From positions 62,001 through 126,000 of the forward strand of contig JAABTN010000005.1 of assembly GCA_011389895.1 (NCBI GenBank): a stretch of 64,000 nucleotides of DNA, in the 5' to 3' direction. The notes beneath the pieces were generated by a model that did no database searches, was not told the DNA's origin, and was given only the letters and a program-made list of their open reading frames with translations. This document shows positions 17,957 through 26,295 of this stretch, piece after piece. The DNA comes from Maritimibacter sp. Its GTDB lineage: Bacteria > Pseudomonadota > Alphaproteobacteria > Rhodobacterales > Rhodobacteraceae. The first letter of the stretch is position 1. Every line of letters begins with the position of its first letter. The translations under genes and the position numbers were made by a program.

Positions 17957-19783
17957 TTATTCCACGGTCACGGATTTCGCGAGATTTCGGGGCTGGTCCA
18001 CGTCTGTCCCCTTGGCCACTGCCGCGTGATAGGCGAGAAGTTGCGCCGGGATCGCGTAGAGGATCGGCTGGATCATCTCCGGCGCGTCCGGCATGGTGAT
18101 CGTGCGCCAGACCGAGCCGCCGGCCTGTGCGATTCCCTTGGCATCCGCGATCAAAAGCACCCGCCCGCCGCGCGCCATGACCTCTTGCATGTTCGAGACG
18201 GTCTTGTCGAACAGCGGGTCATGCGGGGCGAGGACCACGGTCGGCGTCGCCTTGTCCACCAGCGCGATGGGGCCATGTTTCAACTCGCCCGACGCGTAGC
18301 CTTCGGCATGGAGATAGCTGATTTCCTTCAGCTTCAGCGCGCCCTCAAGGGCGAGGGGGAACATCTGGCCGCGCCCGAGAAACAGCACGTCGCGGGCATC
18401 GGCAACCTTGCGTGCCGCCCGGTTCAATTCGCCGTCGATGGATATGGCGTGGGACATGAGACCGGGCAGTTTGCCCAGATCGGCAAGACGCGCCTGCGTC
18501 GTGTCGCGGTCCATCACGCCGCGCTCCGTGGCGGCCTTGATCACCATGACCGCGAAGGTGGTGAGCATGCAGGTGAACGCCTTGGTCGAGGCGACCGACA
18601 CCTCGACGCCCGCGTGAATGGGCAGCGCGATATCGCTTTCGCGCGCAATCGAGCTTTCGGAGGAATTGACCAGCGACACGATATGCGCGGCCCGGTCGCG
18701 GGAATACCGAAGGGCGGCCAGCGTGTCGGCGGTTTCGCCCGATTGGCTGACGAAGATCGACAGCGTGCCTTCGGGGAAGGGCGGTTCGCGGTAGCGAAAT
18801 TCGCTTGCAACGTCGATATCGACGGGCAGGCGCGCGTGATGCTCGAACCAGTATTTCGCAACCAAACCGGCGTAGTAGGCCGTGCCACAGGCGACGATGG
18901 ACACCCGGTTCACGGCACTGAAATCGATGCCCTCGAGATCCATTTCGATGCCTTGCCGGTCGTCCGAGAGATAGGCATCCAGAACATGGCCCACCACGGT
19001 CGGCTGCTCGGCGATCTCTTTCATCATGAAATGCTTGTAACCCGCTTTCTCGATCCGGGCCGCGTCCATCCGCACCTTGCGGATTTCGCGGTTCGCAAGC
19101 GCGCCGTTCGCATCATGGATCGTGGCCCCGTCGCGGGTGATGATCGCCCAGTCGCCTTCTTCAAGATAGGTGACCCGGTCGGTCATGTTGGCGAGCGCAA
19201 TCGCGTCGGACCCCACGAACATCTCGCCCTCGCCATGCCCGATTGCCAAGGGCGATCCCTTGCGCGCGGCGATCATCAGGTCGGCGTGCCCCTCGAACAG
19301 GAACAAAAGTGAATAGGCCCCCTGAAGCCGCGCGAGCACCGCTTGCACCGCTTCGGCGGGTGTGTCGCCCGCATCGAGACGCCGCGCGACGAGACAGGCG
19401 ACCGTTTCGGTGTCGGTCTGGCTCTCGAACGCGACACCTTCGGCTTCAAGCTCGGCGCGAAAGGCGGCGAAATTTTCGATGATCCCGTTGTGCACCACCG
19501 CCACCTTGCCATTGCGGTGGGGATGGGCGTTGTCCGTCGTGGCCGCGCCATGGGTCGCCCAGCGGGTGTGGCCAATGCCGGATTTCCCCGGCAGCGGGTC
19601 ATGCACCAATTCATCCGACAGGTTCACGAGCTTGCCTACCGCGCGGCGCCGATCAAGCGCGCCGGCCTCGGTCACAGTTGCAATGCCCGCGCTGTCATAG
19701 CCGCGATATTCCAGCCGCCGAAGCGCTTCTAGAATGACGGGCGAGACCTCGTGTTTGCCCAGAACGCCGACGATACCACACAT
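17957..19783 (-). CDS. glmS: Glutamine--fructose-6-phosphate aminotransferase (isomerising)
   Basis: A 608-residue enzyme making glucosamine-6-phosphate, the entry step to peptidoglycan and LPS amino sugars. The start 'MCGIVGVLGKHEVSP' supplies Cys2, the amidotransferase nucleophile after Met removal. Residues 1-220 are the glutaminase domain ('GHTRWATHGAATTDNAHPH'), followed by two SIS sugar-binding domains ('SQSGETADTLAALRY', 'GRGQMFPLALEGALKLKEIS') and the end 'DVDQPRNLAKSVTVE'. It follows glmU by one base, so both pathway enzymes are co-transcribed. I see no sign of a glmS ribozyme. Confidence 0.97.
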   Translation of the reverse strand: MCGIVGVLGKHEVSPVILEALRRLEYRGYDSAGIATVTEAGALDRRRAVGKLVNLSDELVHDPLPGKSGIGHTRWATHGAATTDNAHPHRNGKVAVVHNGIIENFAAFRAELEAEGVAFESQTDTETVACLVARRLDAGDTPAEAVQAVLARLQGAYSLLFLFEGHADLMIAARKGSPLAIGHGEGEMFVGSDAIALANMTDRVTYLEEGDWAIITRDGATIHDANGALANREIRKVRMDAARIEKAGYKHFMMKEIAEQPTVVGHVLDAYLSDDRQGIEMDLEGIDFSAVNRVSIVACGTAYYAGLVAKYWFEHHARLPVDIDVASEFRYREPPFPEGTLSIFVSQSGETADTLAALRYSRDRAAHIVSLVNSSESSIARESDIALPIHAGVEVSVASTKAFTCMLTTFAVMVIKAATERGVMDRDTTQARLADLGKLPGLMSHAISIDGELNRAARKVADARDVLFLGRGQMFPLALEGALKLKEISYLHAEGYASGELKHGPIALVDKATPTVVLAPHDPLFDKTVSNMQEVMARGGRVLLIADAKGIAQAGGSVWRTITMPDAPEMIQPILYAIPAQLLAYHAAVAKGTDVDQPRNLAKSVTVE

Positions 19784-19784
19784 G

Positions 19785-21137
19785 TTACAGCCCTTTCTTC
19801 TCCGCCTTGCGCGCGCGGAGGTTTTCGAAAAACCGGGTGGCGAAGCCCCGCTTGTTGTCCTGTCGCATGCGCCCCACGGCCATGTCGCCCGGCCCGACAT
19901 CCTCGGTCACCACCGTGCCGGTCGCGGTCATCGCGCCGTCCCCGATGGTCACGGGCGCGACGAGCATGGTGTTCGAGCCGATGAAGCTACCGGCGCCGAC
20001 ATGGGTGTGATGCTTGAACACCCCGTCGTAGTTGCAGGTGATCGTGCCCGCGCCGATATTCGCGGCCTCCCCGACGAAAGCATCCCCGATATAGCTCAGG
20101 TGATTGACCTTGGCCCCGGTATCCAGCGTGGCATTCTTGATCTCGACGAAATTGCCGACCCGCGCCCCTTCGGCCAGTTCCGCGCCGGGGCGCAGCCGGG
20201 CATAGGGGCCCACCACCGCGCCGCGCGAGACGTGGCAGCCTTCGAGATGGCTGAAGGCCCGGATGCGGGCGCCGTTCTCGACCGTGACACCGGGGCCGAA
20301 GACAACGTTCGGCTCAACGGTGGTGTCACCGCCAAGATAGGTGTCAGATGCAAAGAACACGGTCTCGGGCGCAACCAGCGAAACGCCGTTCTCCATCGCT
20401 TCAGTGCGCTTCATCACCTGCAACTGTGCTTCGGCGGCTGCAAGCTCGGCCCTTGTGTTGATCCCGCGCGTCTCCTCGGCGTCGCAGGTGACGGCGGTGC
20501 AGGTCAGCCCGCGAGCATTGGCCACCTCGACAATATCGGTGAGGTAATATTCGCCCGAGGCATTGTCGTTGCCCACCGCCGCGATCAGGTCGAAAAGCAC
20601 CGTGGCATCGGCTGCCACGACCCCGGAATTGCACAGGGTGATGGCGCGCTCGGCCTCGGTCGCATCCTTGTATTCAACGATCCGGCTCAGCCTGCCGTCC
20701 TCGACCACAAGCCGCCCGTAGCGCCCCGGCTCGGGCGTGTCGAACCCCAGCACCACAAGATCCGCGCCCGACTGGCGCGCCGTGGCCATGGCATCGAGCG
20801 TTTCGGGACGAATGAACGGGGTATCGCCATAAAGCACCACCGCGTCGCCGTCGAACCCGGCCAGCGCCCCCCGGGCCTGATCCACCGCGTGGGCGGTGCC
20901 CAGCTGCTCGGTCTGAAGCACGACCTCGATCCGGTCATCGAGGGCGTGGGCCGCCTTGGTCACAGCCTCGGCCCCATGGCCCGCGACCAACACGGTCCGC
21001 GCAGGCGCCAGCGCCGCACCCGAGGACAGCGCATGGGCAAAGAGCGGCCATCCGCCCAACTCGTGAAGCACCTTCGGCAGCTCCGACGCCATGCGGGTTC
21101 CCTGACCCGCTGCGAGGATGATGAGGGCTGTGGCCAT
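19785..21137 (-). CDS. glmU: Bifunctional GlcNAc-1-P uridyltransferase / GlcN-1-P acetyltransferase
   Basis: A 450-residue two-domain enzyme. The N-terminal nucleotidyltransferase shows 'LAAGQGTRMASELPKVLHEL' and 'YGDTPFI'. The C-terminal half is a left-handed beta helix with hexapeptide turns ('IGAGTITCNYDGVFKHHTHV', 'GSNTMLVAPVTIGDGAMTAT'). It acetylates glucosamine-1-phosphate and then makes UDP-GlcNAc. The ATG at 21137 is the family start (MATALIILAAGQ). It lies immediately upstream of glmS and is divergent from the HAD phosphatase gene, with 82 bp between starts. Confidence 0.97.
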   Translation of the reverse strand: MATALIILAAGQGTRMASELPKVLHELGGWPLFAHALSSGAALAPARTVLVAGHGAEAVTKAAHALDDRIEVVLQTEQLGTAHAVDQARGALAGFDGDAVVLYGDTPFIRPETLDAMATARQSGADLVVLGFDTPEPGRYGRLVVEDGRLSRIVEYKDATEAERAITLCNSGVVAADATVLFDLIAAVGNDNASGEYYLTDIVEVANARGLTCTAVTCDAEETRGINTRAELAAAEAQLQVMKRTEAMENGVSLVAPETVFFASDTYLGGDTTVEPNVVFGPGVTVENGARIRAFSHLEGCHVSRGAVVGPYARLRPGAELAEGARVGNFVEIKNATLDTGAKVNHLSYIGDAFVGEAANIGAGTITCNYDGVFKHHTHVGAGSFIGSNTMLVAPVTIGDGAMTATGTVVTEDVGPGDMAVGRMRQDNKRGFATRFFENLRARKAEKKGL

Positions 21138-21219
21138 GGCTCTGCTCTTTTCTTTTCGCTGTCCCCGTTTTACCCCTGCGCGCGTAGCACGCAAGCGGCA
21201 TGGGCGAAAGGGTGGGCAT

Positions 21220-21885
21220 TTGGGCAAAAAGACGGTGATCTTCGATCTTGACGGAACGCTTGCCGATACCTCCCGCGACCTGATCGCCTCGGCCAATGCC
21301 TGTTTCGAACGGCGCGGGCTGGGCCCGGTGCTGGATCCGGTGTCGGATGCGGCGACCGCGTTTCGCGGCGGGCGCGCAATGCTAACGCTCGGCGCATCGC
21401 GGCTTGGTCTCACGGCGGACCTTGCGCAAGAGGATTATCCCTATCTGCTGGAATGGTATGGCGCGCATCTCGATCAGCACACGGTGATGTATCCCGGGGC
21501 CGTGGCCGCCATCGAGGGGCTTTTGAGCGCGGGCTACCTCGTCGGTGTCTGCACCAACAAACCCGAAGGGCTGGCCGAAACGCTTCTCACCCGTCTTGGT
21601 GTGCGCGCGCTGTTTTCCGCGCTGGTGGGGGCCGATACGCTGCCGGTGCGCAAACCCGACCCCGCGCCCTACCGCGCCTCGGTCGAACGCGCCGGGGGCA
21701 CCGTTGCGGCGTCGCTCCTCGTGGGCGACACGGTCACCGACCGGGACACCGCGCGCGCCGCCGGCGTGCCTTCGCTGCTCGTTACCTTTGGGCCCGACGG
21801 GCAGGGGGTTGCCGGGCTGCGGCCGGAGGGGCTTCTCGATCACTACGATGACCTCGGACCTGCGGTGGTGCGTTTGATCGGTTGA
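21220..21885 (+). CDS. HAD family phosphatase, phosphoglycolate phosphatase-like
   Basis: A 221-residue HAD hydrolase with a helical cap. Motif I is 'VIFDLDGTLADT', motif II is 'GVCTNKP', motif III includes the Lys of 'PVRKPDPAPY', and motif IV is 'LVGDTVTDRDTARAAG'. The overall form fits Gph, which clears 2-phosphoglycolate from oxidative damage or photorespiratory-type side reactions. Neighbouring subfamilies cannot be ruled out. TTG at 21220 is preferred because GAAAGGG lies at 21205-21211 and the protein then starts just before motif I. Confidence 0.85.
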   Translation: MGKKTVIFDLDGTLADTSRDLIASANACFERRGLGPVLDPVSDAATAFRGGRAMLTLGASRLGLTADLAQEDYPYLLEWYGAHLDQHTVMYPGAVAAIEGLLSAGYLVGVCTNKPEGLAETLLTRLGVRALFSALVGADTLPVRKPDPAPYRASVERAGGTVAASLLVGDTVTDRDTARAAGVPSLLVTFGPDGQGVAGLRPEGLLDHYDDLGPAVVRLIG

Positions 21886-21916
21886 CGGGCCGGGGACGCG
21901 CGCGCACTCTCGGCCC

Positions 21917-23110
21917 ATGAGCGAGGTCTTCAAAGGCAATTTCACCCAGCAGGAGCCGATCCCCGAAGAGGCGATCGCGGCGGCTGTCGACGTGATGCGG
22001 TCAGGGCGGCTGCACCGCTATAACACGGGGCCGGGCGAGGCGGGCGAGGTCGCGCTTCTGGAAGAGGAATTCGCGGCCTGGGCCGGGGCGCGCTATTGCC
22101 TTGCCGTGGCCTCGGGCGGCTACGCGCTGGCCACGGCGCTGCGGGCGGTGGGGGTCGGGCCGGGCGACCGGGTGCTGACCAATGCCTTCACGCTCGCCCC
22201 GGTGCCGGGGGCGATTGCCGGGCTCGGGGCGGTGCCGGTGTTTGTCGGCGTCACCGAGAGCCTCGTCATCGACCTGGATGATCTGGCCGCGAAAGCAGGA
22301 GAGGGCGACGTCTTGATGCTGAGCCACATGCGTGGCCATATCTGCGACATGGAAGCGCTCATGGCGCTGTGCGACGCGCGCGGCGTGACGGTGATCGAGG
22401 ACTGCGCGCATACCATGGGCGCGCGTTGGAACGGGGTGCTGTCGGGGCGTCACGGAGCGATCGGCTGCTATTCGACCCAGACCTACAAACACATGAATTC
22501 GGGCGAAGGTGGGCTACTTGTCACCGACGACGCAGACATCGCAGCGCGCGCGATCCTGTTGTCGGGCAGCTACATGCTTTACCAACGCCACCGCGCCGCC
22601 CCCGGGCCGGAGGCCTTCGACCGCGTGAAATATGACACACCGAATGTCTCGGGCCGGATGGACAACCTGCGCGCTGCGATCCTGCGCACGCAACTGCGCG
22701 ACCTCGACGCGAGATGCGCGCGCTGGAACGCGCGCTACCGCGTGGTCGAAGAGGGCTTGCGTGAAACTCCGGGCCTGACCCTTGTGGCGCGGCCCGCGGC
22801 GGAAAGCTATGTCATGTCCTCGTTTCAATTCCTGCTTCTCGATTGGCCCGACACGGCGATCACCGACGTGGTGTCGCGCTGTGCGGGGCGCGGTGTGGAG
22901 CTGAAATGGTTCGGCGCGCCCCAGCCGTCCGGCTTCACCTCGCGCTACGACAGCTGGCGCTATGCGCCGTCAGAGCCGATGCCCGCCTCGGACCGGGTGC
23001 TCAAGGGTATCCTGGACCTGCGCCTGCCGCTGACCTTTTCCGAAGACGATTGCGCCCAGATTGCCCGCATCATCCGCGCCGAGGTGTCCAGCGTCTACCA
23101 AGCCGCCTGA
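21917..23110 (+). CDS. DegT/DnrJ/EryC1/StrS family PLP-dependent aminotransferase
   Basis: A 397-residue fold-type I enzyme. The PLP lysine lies in 'STQTYKHMNSGEGGLLVTDD', 'VASGGYALATALRAVG' is the phosphate-binding loop, and 'TVIEDCAHTMGA' supplies the PLP-pyridine Asp. The family usually aminates keto sugars for surface polysaccharides or antibiotics, but no sugar nucleotide genes flank it. It follows the HAD gene by 31 bp and could share its promoter. Substrate unknown. Confidence 0.88.
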   Translation: MSEVFKGNFTQQEPIPEEAIAAAVDVMRSGRLHRYNTGPGEAGEVALLEEEFAAWAGARYCLAVASGGYALATALRAVGVGPGDRVLTNAFTLAPVPGAIAGLGAVPVFVGVTESLVIDLDDLAAKAGEGDVLMLSHMRGHICDMEALMALCDARGVTVIEDCAHTMGARWNGVLSGRHGAIGCYSTQTYKHMNSGEGGLLVTDDADIAARAILLSGSYMLYQRHRAAPGPEAFDRVKYDTPNVSGRMDNLRAAILRTQLRDLDARCARWNARYRVVEEGLRETPGLTLVARPAAESYVMSSFQFLLLDWPDTAITDVVSRCAGRGVELKWFGAPQPSGFTSRYDSWRYAPSEPMPASDRVLKGILDLRLPLTFSEDDCAQIARIIRAEVSSVYQAA

Positions 23111-23118
23111 CGGCGGCG

Positions 23119-23170
23119 CAGGAGGGCCAGCCCTCCTGACCTCCCGGGATATTTCCGGACCGGAAAGACA
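23119..23170 (+). repeat. Intergenic repeat element, copy A
   Basis: The copy consists of a hairpin CAGGAGGG-CCAG-CCCTCCTG (23119-23138) followed at 23143-23170 by a conserved stretch starting CCCGGGATATTTCC and ending ACCGGAAAGACA. Copy B nearby carries the same parts in reverse order. I recall similar GGGATATTT elements after genes in many Rhodobacterales genomes; the copy number in this genome cannot be seen here. Confidence 0.75.
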
Positions 23171-23186
23171 GGGGGACAGGGGTCCA

Positions 23187-23208
23187 CTCCCGGGGTTGCC
23201 CCCGGGAG
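23187..23208. terminator. GC-rich hairpin, possible terminator of the DegT-type gene
   Basis: A perfect nine-base-pair stem CTCCCGGGG / CCCCGGGAG with loop TTGC sits between the two repeat copies. It lacks a clear U-run (CTTTCC follows), so termination is uncertain. Confidence 0.35.
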
Positions 23209-23277
23209 CTTTCCGGTCACGGCCATCGGCTTCCCAGCCTGTTCCGTGACACAGGTTTGGCACGGCAAGGTTAATAT

Positions 23278-23329
23278 TGTCTTTCCGGTCGAGAAATATC
23301 CCTGGGGGTGCGGGGGATTGGTCCCCCGC
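23278..23329 (-). repeat. Intergenic repeat element, copy B (inverted)
   Basis: TGTCTTTCCGGTC...GAAATATCCC at 23278-23302 is the reverse complement of the core of copy A, with a two-base difference around GG/TC. It is followed by its own eight-base-pair hairpin GCGGGGGA-TTGG-TCCCCCGC (23310-23329). The two copies face each other across about 107 bp. Confidence 0.75.
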
Positions 23330-23365
23330 ATGTCGCGGCGCGGGCCCGGCCCGCGGTGAAACATA

Positions 23366-23409
23366 TTGACCCGACTCGGGCCCCGTGCCTAGAAATGAAC
23401 AGTCGTTCA
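23366..23409 (+). promoter_or_regulatory. Promoter and candidate operator of the liu operon
   Basis: TTGACC (23366-23371) and TAGAAA (23390-23395) form a sigma-70-like pair with an 18-bp spacer. Directly downstream, where the transcript should start, is the dyad TGAACAGTCGTTCA (23396-23409), with five-base arms. A repressor bound there would block initiation. Its form suits a TetR-type acyl-CoA responsive repressor, but no such gene is adjacent. Confidence 0.6.
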
Positions 23410-23427
23410 ATAAAAGGAGATGCGGCC

Positions 23428-24591
23428 ATGTTCACCGGGTCCATGCGGTTCGATCTGGGCGAGGATATCGCGCAGTTGCAAGAGATGGTGCATCGCTTCG
23501 CGCAGGAGCGGATCAAACCGCTGGCAGGCGAGATCGACAAGACCAATGATTTCCCCGCTCATCTGTGGAAAGAGATGGGCGATCTCGGCCTGCACGGGAT
23601 CACCGTGGACGAGGTCTATGGGGGCACCGGCCTGTCCTATCTCGCCCATGTGATCGTGGTGGAAGAAATCGCGCGCGCCTCGGCCTCGGTCAGCCTATCG
23701 TATGGGGCGCATTCCAACCTGTGCATCAACCAGATCAAGCTGAACGGGACCGAGGATCAAAAGCGCAAATACCTGCCCGGTCTTGTTGCGGGCACGGAAG
23801 TGGGCGCGCTCGCGATGAGCGAGCCGGGGGCGGGCTCGGACGTGGTGTCGATGCAGCTTCGGGCCGAGAAGAAGAACGGGTATTTCACGCTGAACGGCTC
23901 GAAATTCTGGATCACCAACGGGCCGGATGCTGACACGCTTGTCGTCTATGCCAAGACCGACCCCGAGGCCGGGTCCAAGGGGATCACCGCCTTCATCGTC
24001 GAACGTGACACCAAGGGGTTCTCCACCTCGCCGCATTTCGACAAGCTGGGGATGCGCGGGTCAAACACTGCGCAGCTGTTCTTCGAGGATGTGGAAGTGC
24101 CCTTCGAGAACGTTCTCGGCGAAGAGGGCCGGGGGGTCCGGGTGCTCATGTCCGGGCTGGATTACGAGCGCGTCGTGCTTTCGGGGATCGGCACCGGCAT
24201 CATGGCGGCCTGTCTGGACGAGGTCATGCCCTACATGGTCGAGCGCAAGCAATTCGGCCAGCCGATCGGGGATTTTCAGCTTATGCAGGGCAAGATCGCC
24301 GATATGTATACCAAGATGAACTCGGCCCGCGCCTATGTCTACGAGGTCGCGCGCGCCTGTGACCGGGGTGAGGTGACGCGGCAGGATGCGGCGGCCTGCG
24401 TGCTCTATGCCTCGGAAGAGGCGATGACCGTGGCGCATCAGGCTGTGCAGGCGATGGGGGGCATGGGGTTCATGACCGAAAGCCCGGTCAGCCGGATTTT
24501 CCGCGACGCCAAGCTGATGGAGATCGGGGCCGGGACCAGCGAAATTCGCCGCATGTTGGTGGGGCGCGAACTCATGGCGAGAATGCGCTAG
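23428..24591 (+). CDS. ivd: Isovaleryl-CoA dehydrogenase
   Basis: A 387-residue FAD flavoprotein of the acyl-CoA dehydrogenase family, oxidising isovaleryl-CoA to 3-methylcrotonyl-CoA in leucine breakdown. '[14 protein letters not shown]' and '[18 protein letters not shown]' are flavin-site signatures. The catalytic Glu is in '[18 protein letters not shown]', the position peculiar to isovaleryl-CoA dehydrogenases rather than the usual C-terminal Glu. The C-terminus '[15 protein letters not shown]' is standard. AAAGGAGA precedes the ATG at 23428. It is the first gene of the leucine operon, behind a clear promoter and dyad. Confidence 0.95.
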   Translation: MFTGSMRFDLGEDIAQLQEMVHRFAQERIKPLAGEIDKTNDFPAHLWKEMGDLGLHGITVDEVYGGTGLSYLAHVIVVEEIARASASVSLSYGAHSNLCINQIKLNGTEDQKRKYLPGLVAGTEVGALAMSEPGAGSDVVSMQLRAEKKNGYFTLNGSKFWITNGPDADTLVVYAKTDPEAGSKGITAFIVERDTKGFSTSPHFDKLGMRGSNTAQLFFEDVEVPFENVLGEEGRGVRVLMSGLDYERVVLSGIGTGIMAACLDEVMPYMVERKQFGQPIGDFQLMQGKIADMYTKMNSARAYVYEVARACDRGEVTRQDAAACVLYASEEAMTVAHQAVQAMGGMGFMTESPVSRIFRDAKLMEIGAGTSEIRRMLVGRELMARMR

Positions 24592-24637
24592 CATCGGGGG
24601 TACGCCCCGCGTGCCAAAGTGGTTGAAGGAGAGGGTC

Positions 24638-24754
24638 ATGCGCAGCTATCCGGTCACTGTCCCGGCCAAAGACAGGGGCGCACCCGCGCTGTTGGCTGGC
24701 CTTGTCCGCCGTGCGCCCGCCGTTTCCGGGCCCAAGGGGCTCTCGCCATGCTGA
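24638..24754 (+). CDS. Possible 38-residue small ORF coupled to the acyl-CoA synthetase gene
   Basis: An ATG at 24638 follows a strong ribosome site (AAGGAGAGG, 24626-24634). It opens a 38-codon frame, MRSYPVTVPAKDRGAPALLA..., ending at TGA 24752-24754. The stop overlaps the ATG of the acyl-CoA synthetase (ATGCTGA), the classic layout of translational coupling. The synthetase has no comparable site of its own. The peptide has no recognisable domain; it is basic and Pro/Ala-rich. It may be a leader that sets ligase expression, a true small protein, or the remnant of an earlier gene start. Confidence 0.45.
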   Translation: MRSYPVTVPAKDRGAPALLAGLVRRAPAVSGPKGLSPC

Positions 24755-26295
24755 CCCCGACCAAAGATTGGGCGGCGCTGCGTGCGGGGTTCCGTTGGAG
24801 CCTGCCTGAGCGATTGAACATGGCGGCGCAGGTCTGTGACGACCCGGCGGCGCAAGACCCCGACCGGGTAGCGATCCTTGATGACACCCTGGGGCCGGTG
24901 CGTTTCGGCGCACTGCGCACCATGGCCGACAGTCTGGCCCATGATCTGCGCGCGCGCGGCGTGGCGCGGGGCGACCGGGTCGGTGTCCTGCGCAGGCAAG
25001 AACCGTGGACGGCAGCGGCGCATATCGCGATCTGGAAGCTTGGGGCGATCTCGATCCCGCTGTTCATGTTGTTTCGCCATGATGCGCTGGCGGCGCGGCT
25101 GTCGGATGCTGGGGCGCGCTGCGTGGTCACGGACCCCGAGGGCGTGGCTCTTTTGGCCAACTGCGGCGTCGAGGCGATGGTGCCCGAAGACCTCGACCCC
25201 GTGGCCACCGGGCCGTTCGAGACCGAAGACACCGGGCCCGACGATCCGGCGGTCCTGATCTATACCTCGGGCACCACCGGGGCACCCAAGGGGGCGCTGC
25301 ATGGTCACCGGGTTCTGACCGGCCATCTGCCGGGGGTCGCGGCAAGCCATGATTTTCTTGGCGCCGCGCGGGATTGTCTTTGGACGCCTGCCGATTGGGC
25401 CTGGATCGGCGGGTTGTTCGACGTGCTCATGCCCGGCCTCGCGCTGGGCGTTCCCGTGGTGGCGGCGCGGCTGGACAAATTCACACCCGAGGCGGCGCGC
25501 GACATCATCGCGCGGCACGCGGTGCGCAACGTGTTTTTTCCCCCCACCGCGCTCAGGATGCTCAAGGCCGAGGACATGGCCCTTCCGGGCCTGCGGTCGG
25601 TCGCATCCGGGGGCGAGCCCTTGGGGGCCGAGATGCTGGCATGGGGGCAGCGCGCCTTTGGCCTGATGATCAACGAATTCTACGGCCAGACCGAGTGCAA
25701 CATGGTGGCAACCTCCTGTGCTGCCGCCTTCGAGCCCCGGCCGGGCTGTATCGGGCGGGCGGTGCCCGGTTTTGACATCGGGGTGATCGACGCCTCTGGG
25801 CAGGAGGCAGGGGGCGAGGGCGACATCGCGGTGCGCCGGGGGGCGGCCTCGATGATGCTGGAATATTGGAACAAGCCCGATGACACGGCGGCCAAGTTTC
25901 GCGGCGACTGGATGCTGACCGGCGACCGGGGCTTTTGGGAGGGGGATTACCTCAGGTTCAAGGGCCGCGAGGATGACGTGATCACCAGCGCGGGCTACCG
26001 GATCGGGCCGGCCGAGATCGAGGATTGCCTGATGACCCACCCGAGCGTGGCGACCGTGGGCGTGGTCGGCAAACCCGACGCCCTGCGCACCGAGATCGTG
26101 AAGGCCTTCGTCGTGGTGAAGCCGGGCGTGCGGGCCGATGACGCGCTGGCGCGTGACTTGCGCGACCACGTCAAGTCGCGGCTTGCGGGCCATGTCTATC
26201 CGCGGGAGATCGCCTTTCTCGATGCGTTGCCGATGACAGTCACGGGCAAGGTCATTCGCAAATCGCTCAAGGCCATGGCGGCAGAGGAGTGGTGA
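24748..26295 (+). CDS. AMP-forming acyl-CoA synthetase (short/medium chain, leucine operon)
   Basis: A 515-residue ANL-superfamily ligase activating a carboxylic acid with ATP to acyl-AMP and then acyl-CoA. The motifs are complete: P-loop 'YTSGTTGAPKGALHGH', 'SGGEPLGAEML', 'YGQTECNMVAT', 'LTGDRGFWEGDYLRFKGRED', 'ITSAGYRIGPAEIED' and the C-terminal catalytic Lys in 'TVTGKVIRKSLK'. In this operon it probably activates isovalerate or acetoacetate. The ATG at 24748 matches the family start (TPTKDWAALRAGFRW). A GTG at 24619 would add 43 unrelated residues. It is probably translated by coupling to the small ORF upstream. Confidence 0.9.
   Translation: MLTPTKDWAALRAGFRWSLPERLNMAAQVCDDPAAQDPDRVAILDDTLGPVRFGALRTMADSLAHDLRARGVARGDRVGVLRRQEPWTAAAHIAIWKLGAISIPLFMLFRHDALAARLSDAGARCVVTDPEGVALLANCGVEAMVPEDLDPVATGPFETEDTGPDDPAVLIYTSGTTGAPKGALHGHRVLTGHLPGVAASHDFLGAARDCLWTPADWAWIGGLFDVLMPGLALGVPVVAARLDKFTPEAARDIIARHAVRNVFFPPTALRMLKAEDMALPGLRSVASGGEPLGAEMLAWGQRAFGLMINEFYGQTECNMVATSCAAAFEPRPGCIGRAVPGFDIGVIDASGQEAGGEGDIAVRRGAASMMLEYWNKPDDTAAKFRGDWMLTGDRGFWEGDYLRFKGREDDVITSAGYRIGPAEIEDCLMTHPSVATVGVVGKPDALRTEIVKAFVVVKPGVRADDALARDLRDHVKSRLAGHVYPREIAFLDALPMTVTGKVIRKSLKAMAAEEW

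Larger units (their letters stand above)
23111..23427. other. Intergenic region with inverted dispersed repeats and the liu promoter
   Basis: This 317-bp region contains no convincing gene. It holds two inward-facing copies of a repeat element (listed separately), a third hairpin between them at 23187-23208 (CTCCCGGGG / CCCCGGGAG, no U-run) and, to the right, the promoter of the leucine catabolic operon. The frames crossing it are N-terminal extensions of neighbours. Confidence 0.7.

Noticed and set aside
17957-19783. glmS ribozyme or riboswitch
   Set aside because: glmS starts one base after glmU, so there is no leader in which a ribozyme could lie; that ribozyme is a feature of Gram-positive bacteria.
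23111-23427. Insertion sequence or transposon remnant suggested by the inverted repeats
   Set aside because: The 107 bp between the repeat copies encode no transposase fragment and I see no target-site duplication; a dispersed intergenic repeat explains the pattern better.
24619-24747. 43-residue N-terminal extension of the acyl-CoA synthetase from GTG 24619
   Set aside because: The extension is Arg/Pro/Cys-rich and unlike the family, and the next ATG gives the normal start. The strong ribosome site there serves a different frame.
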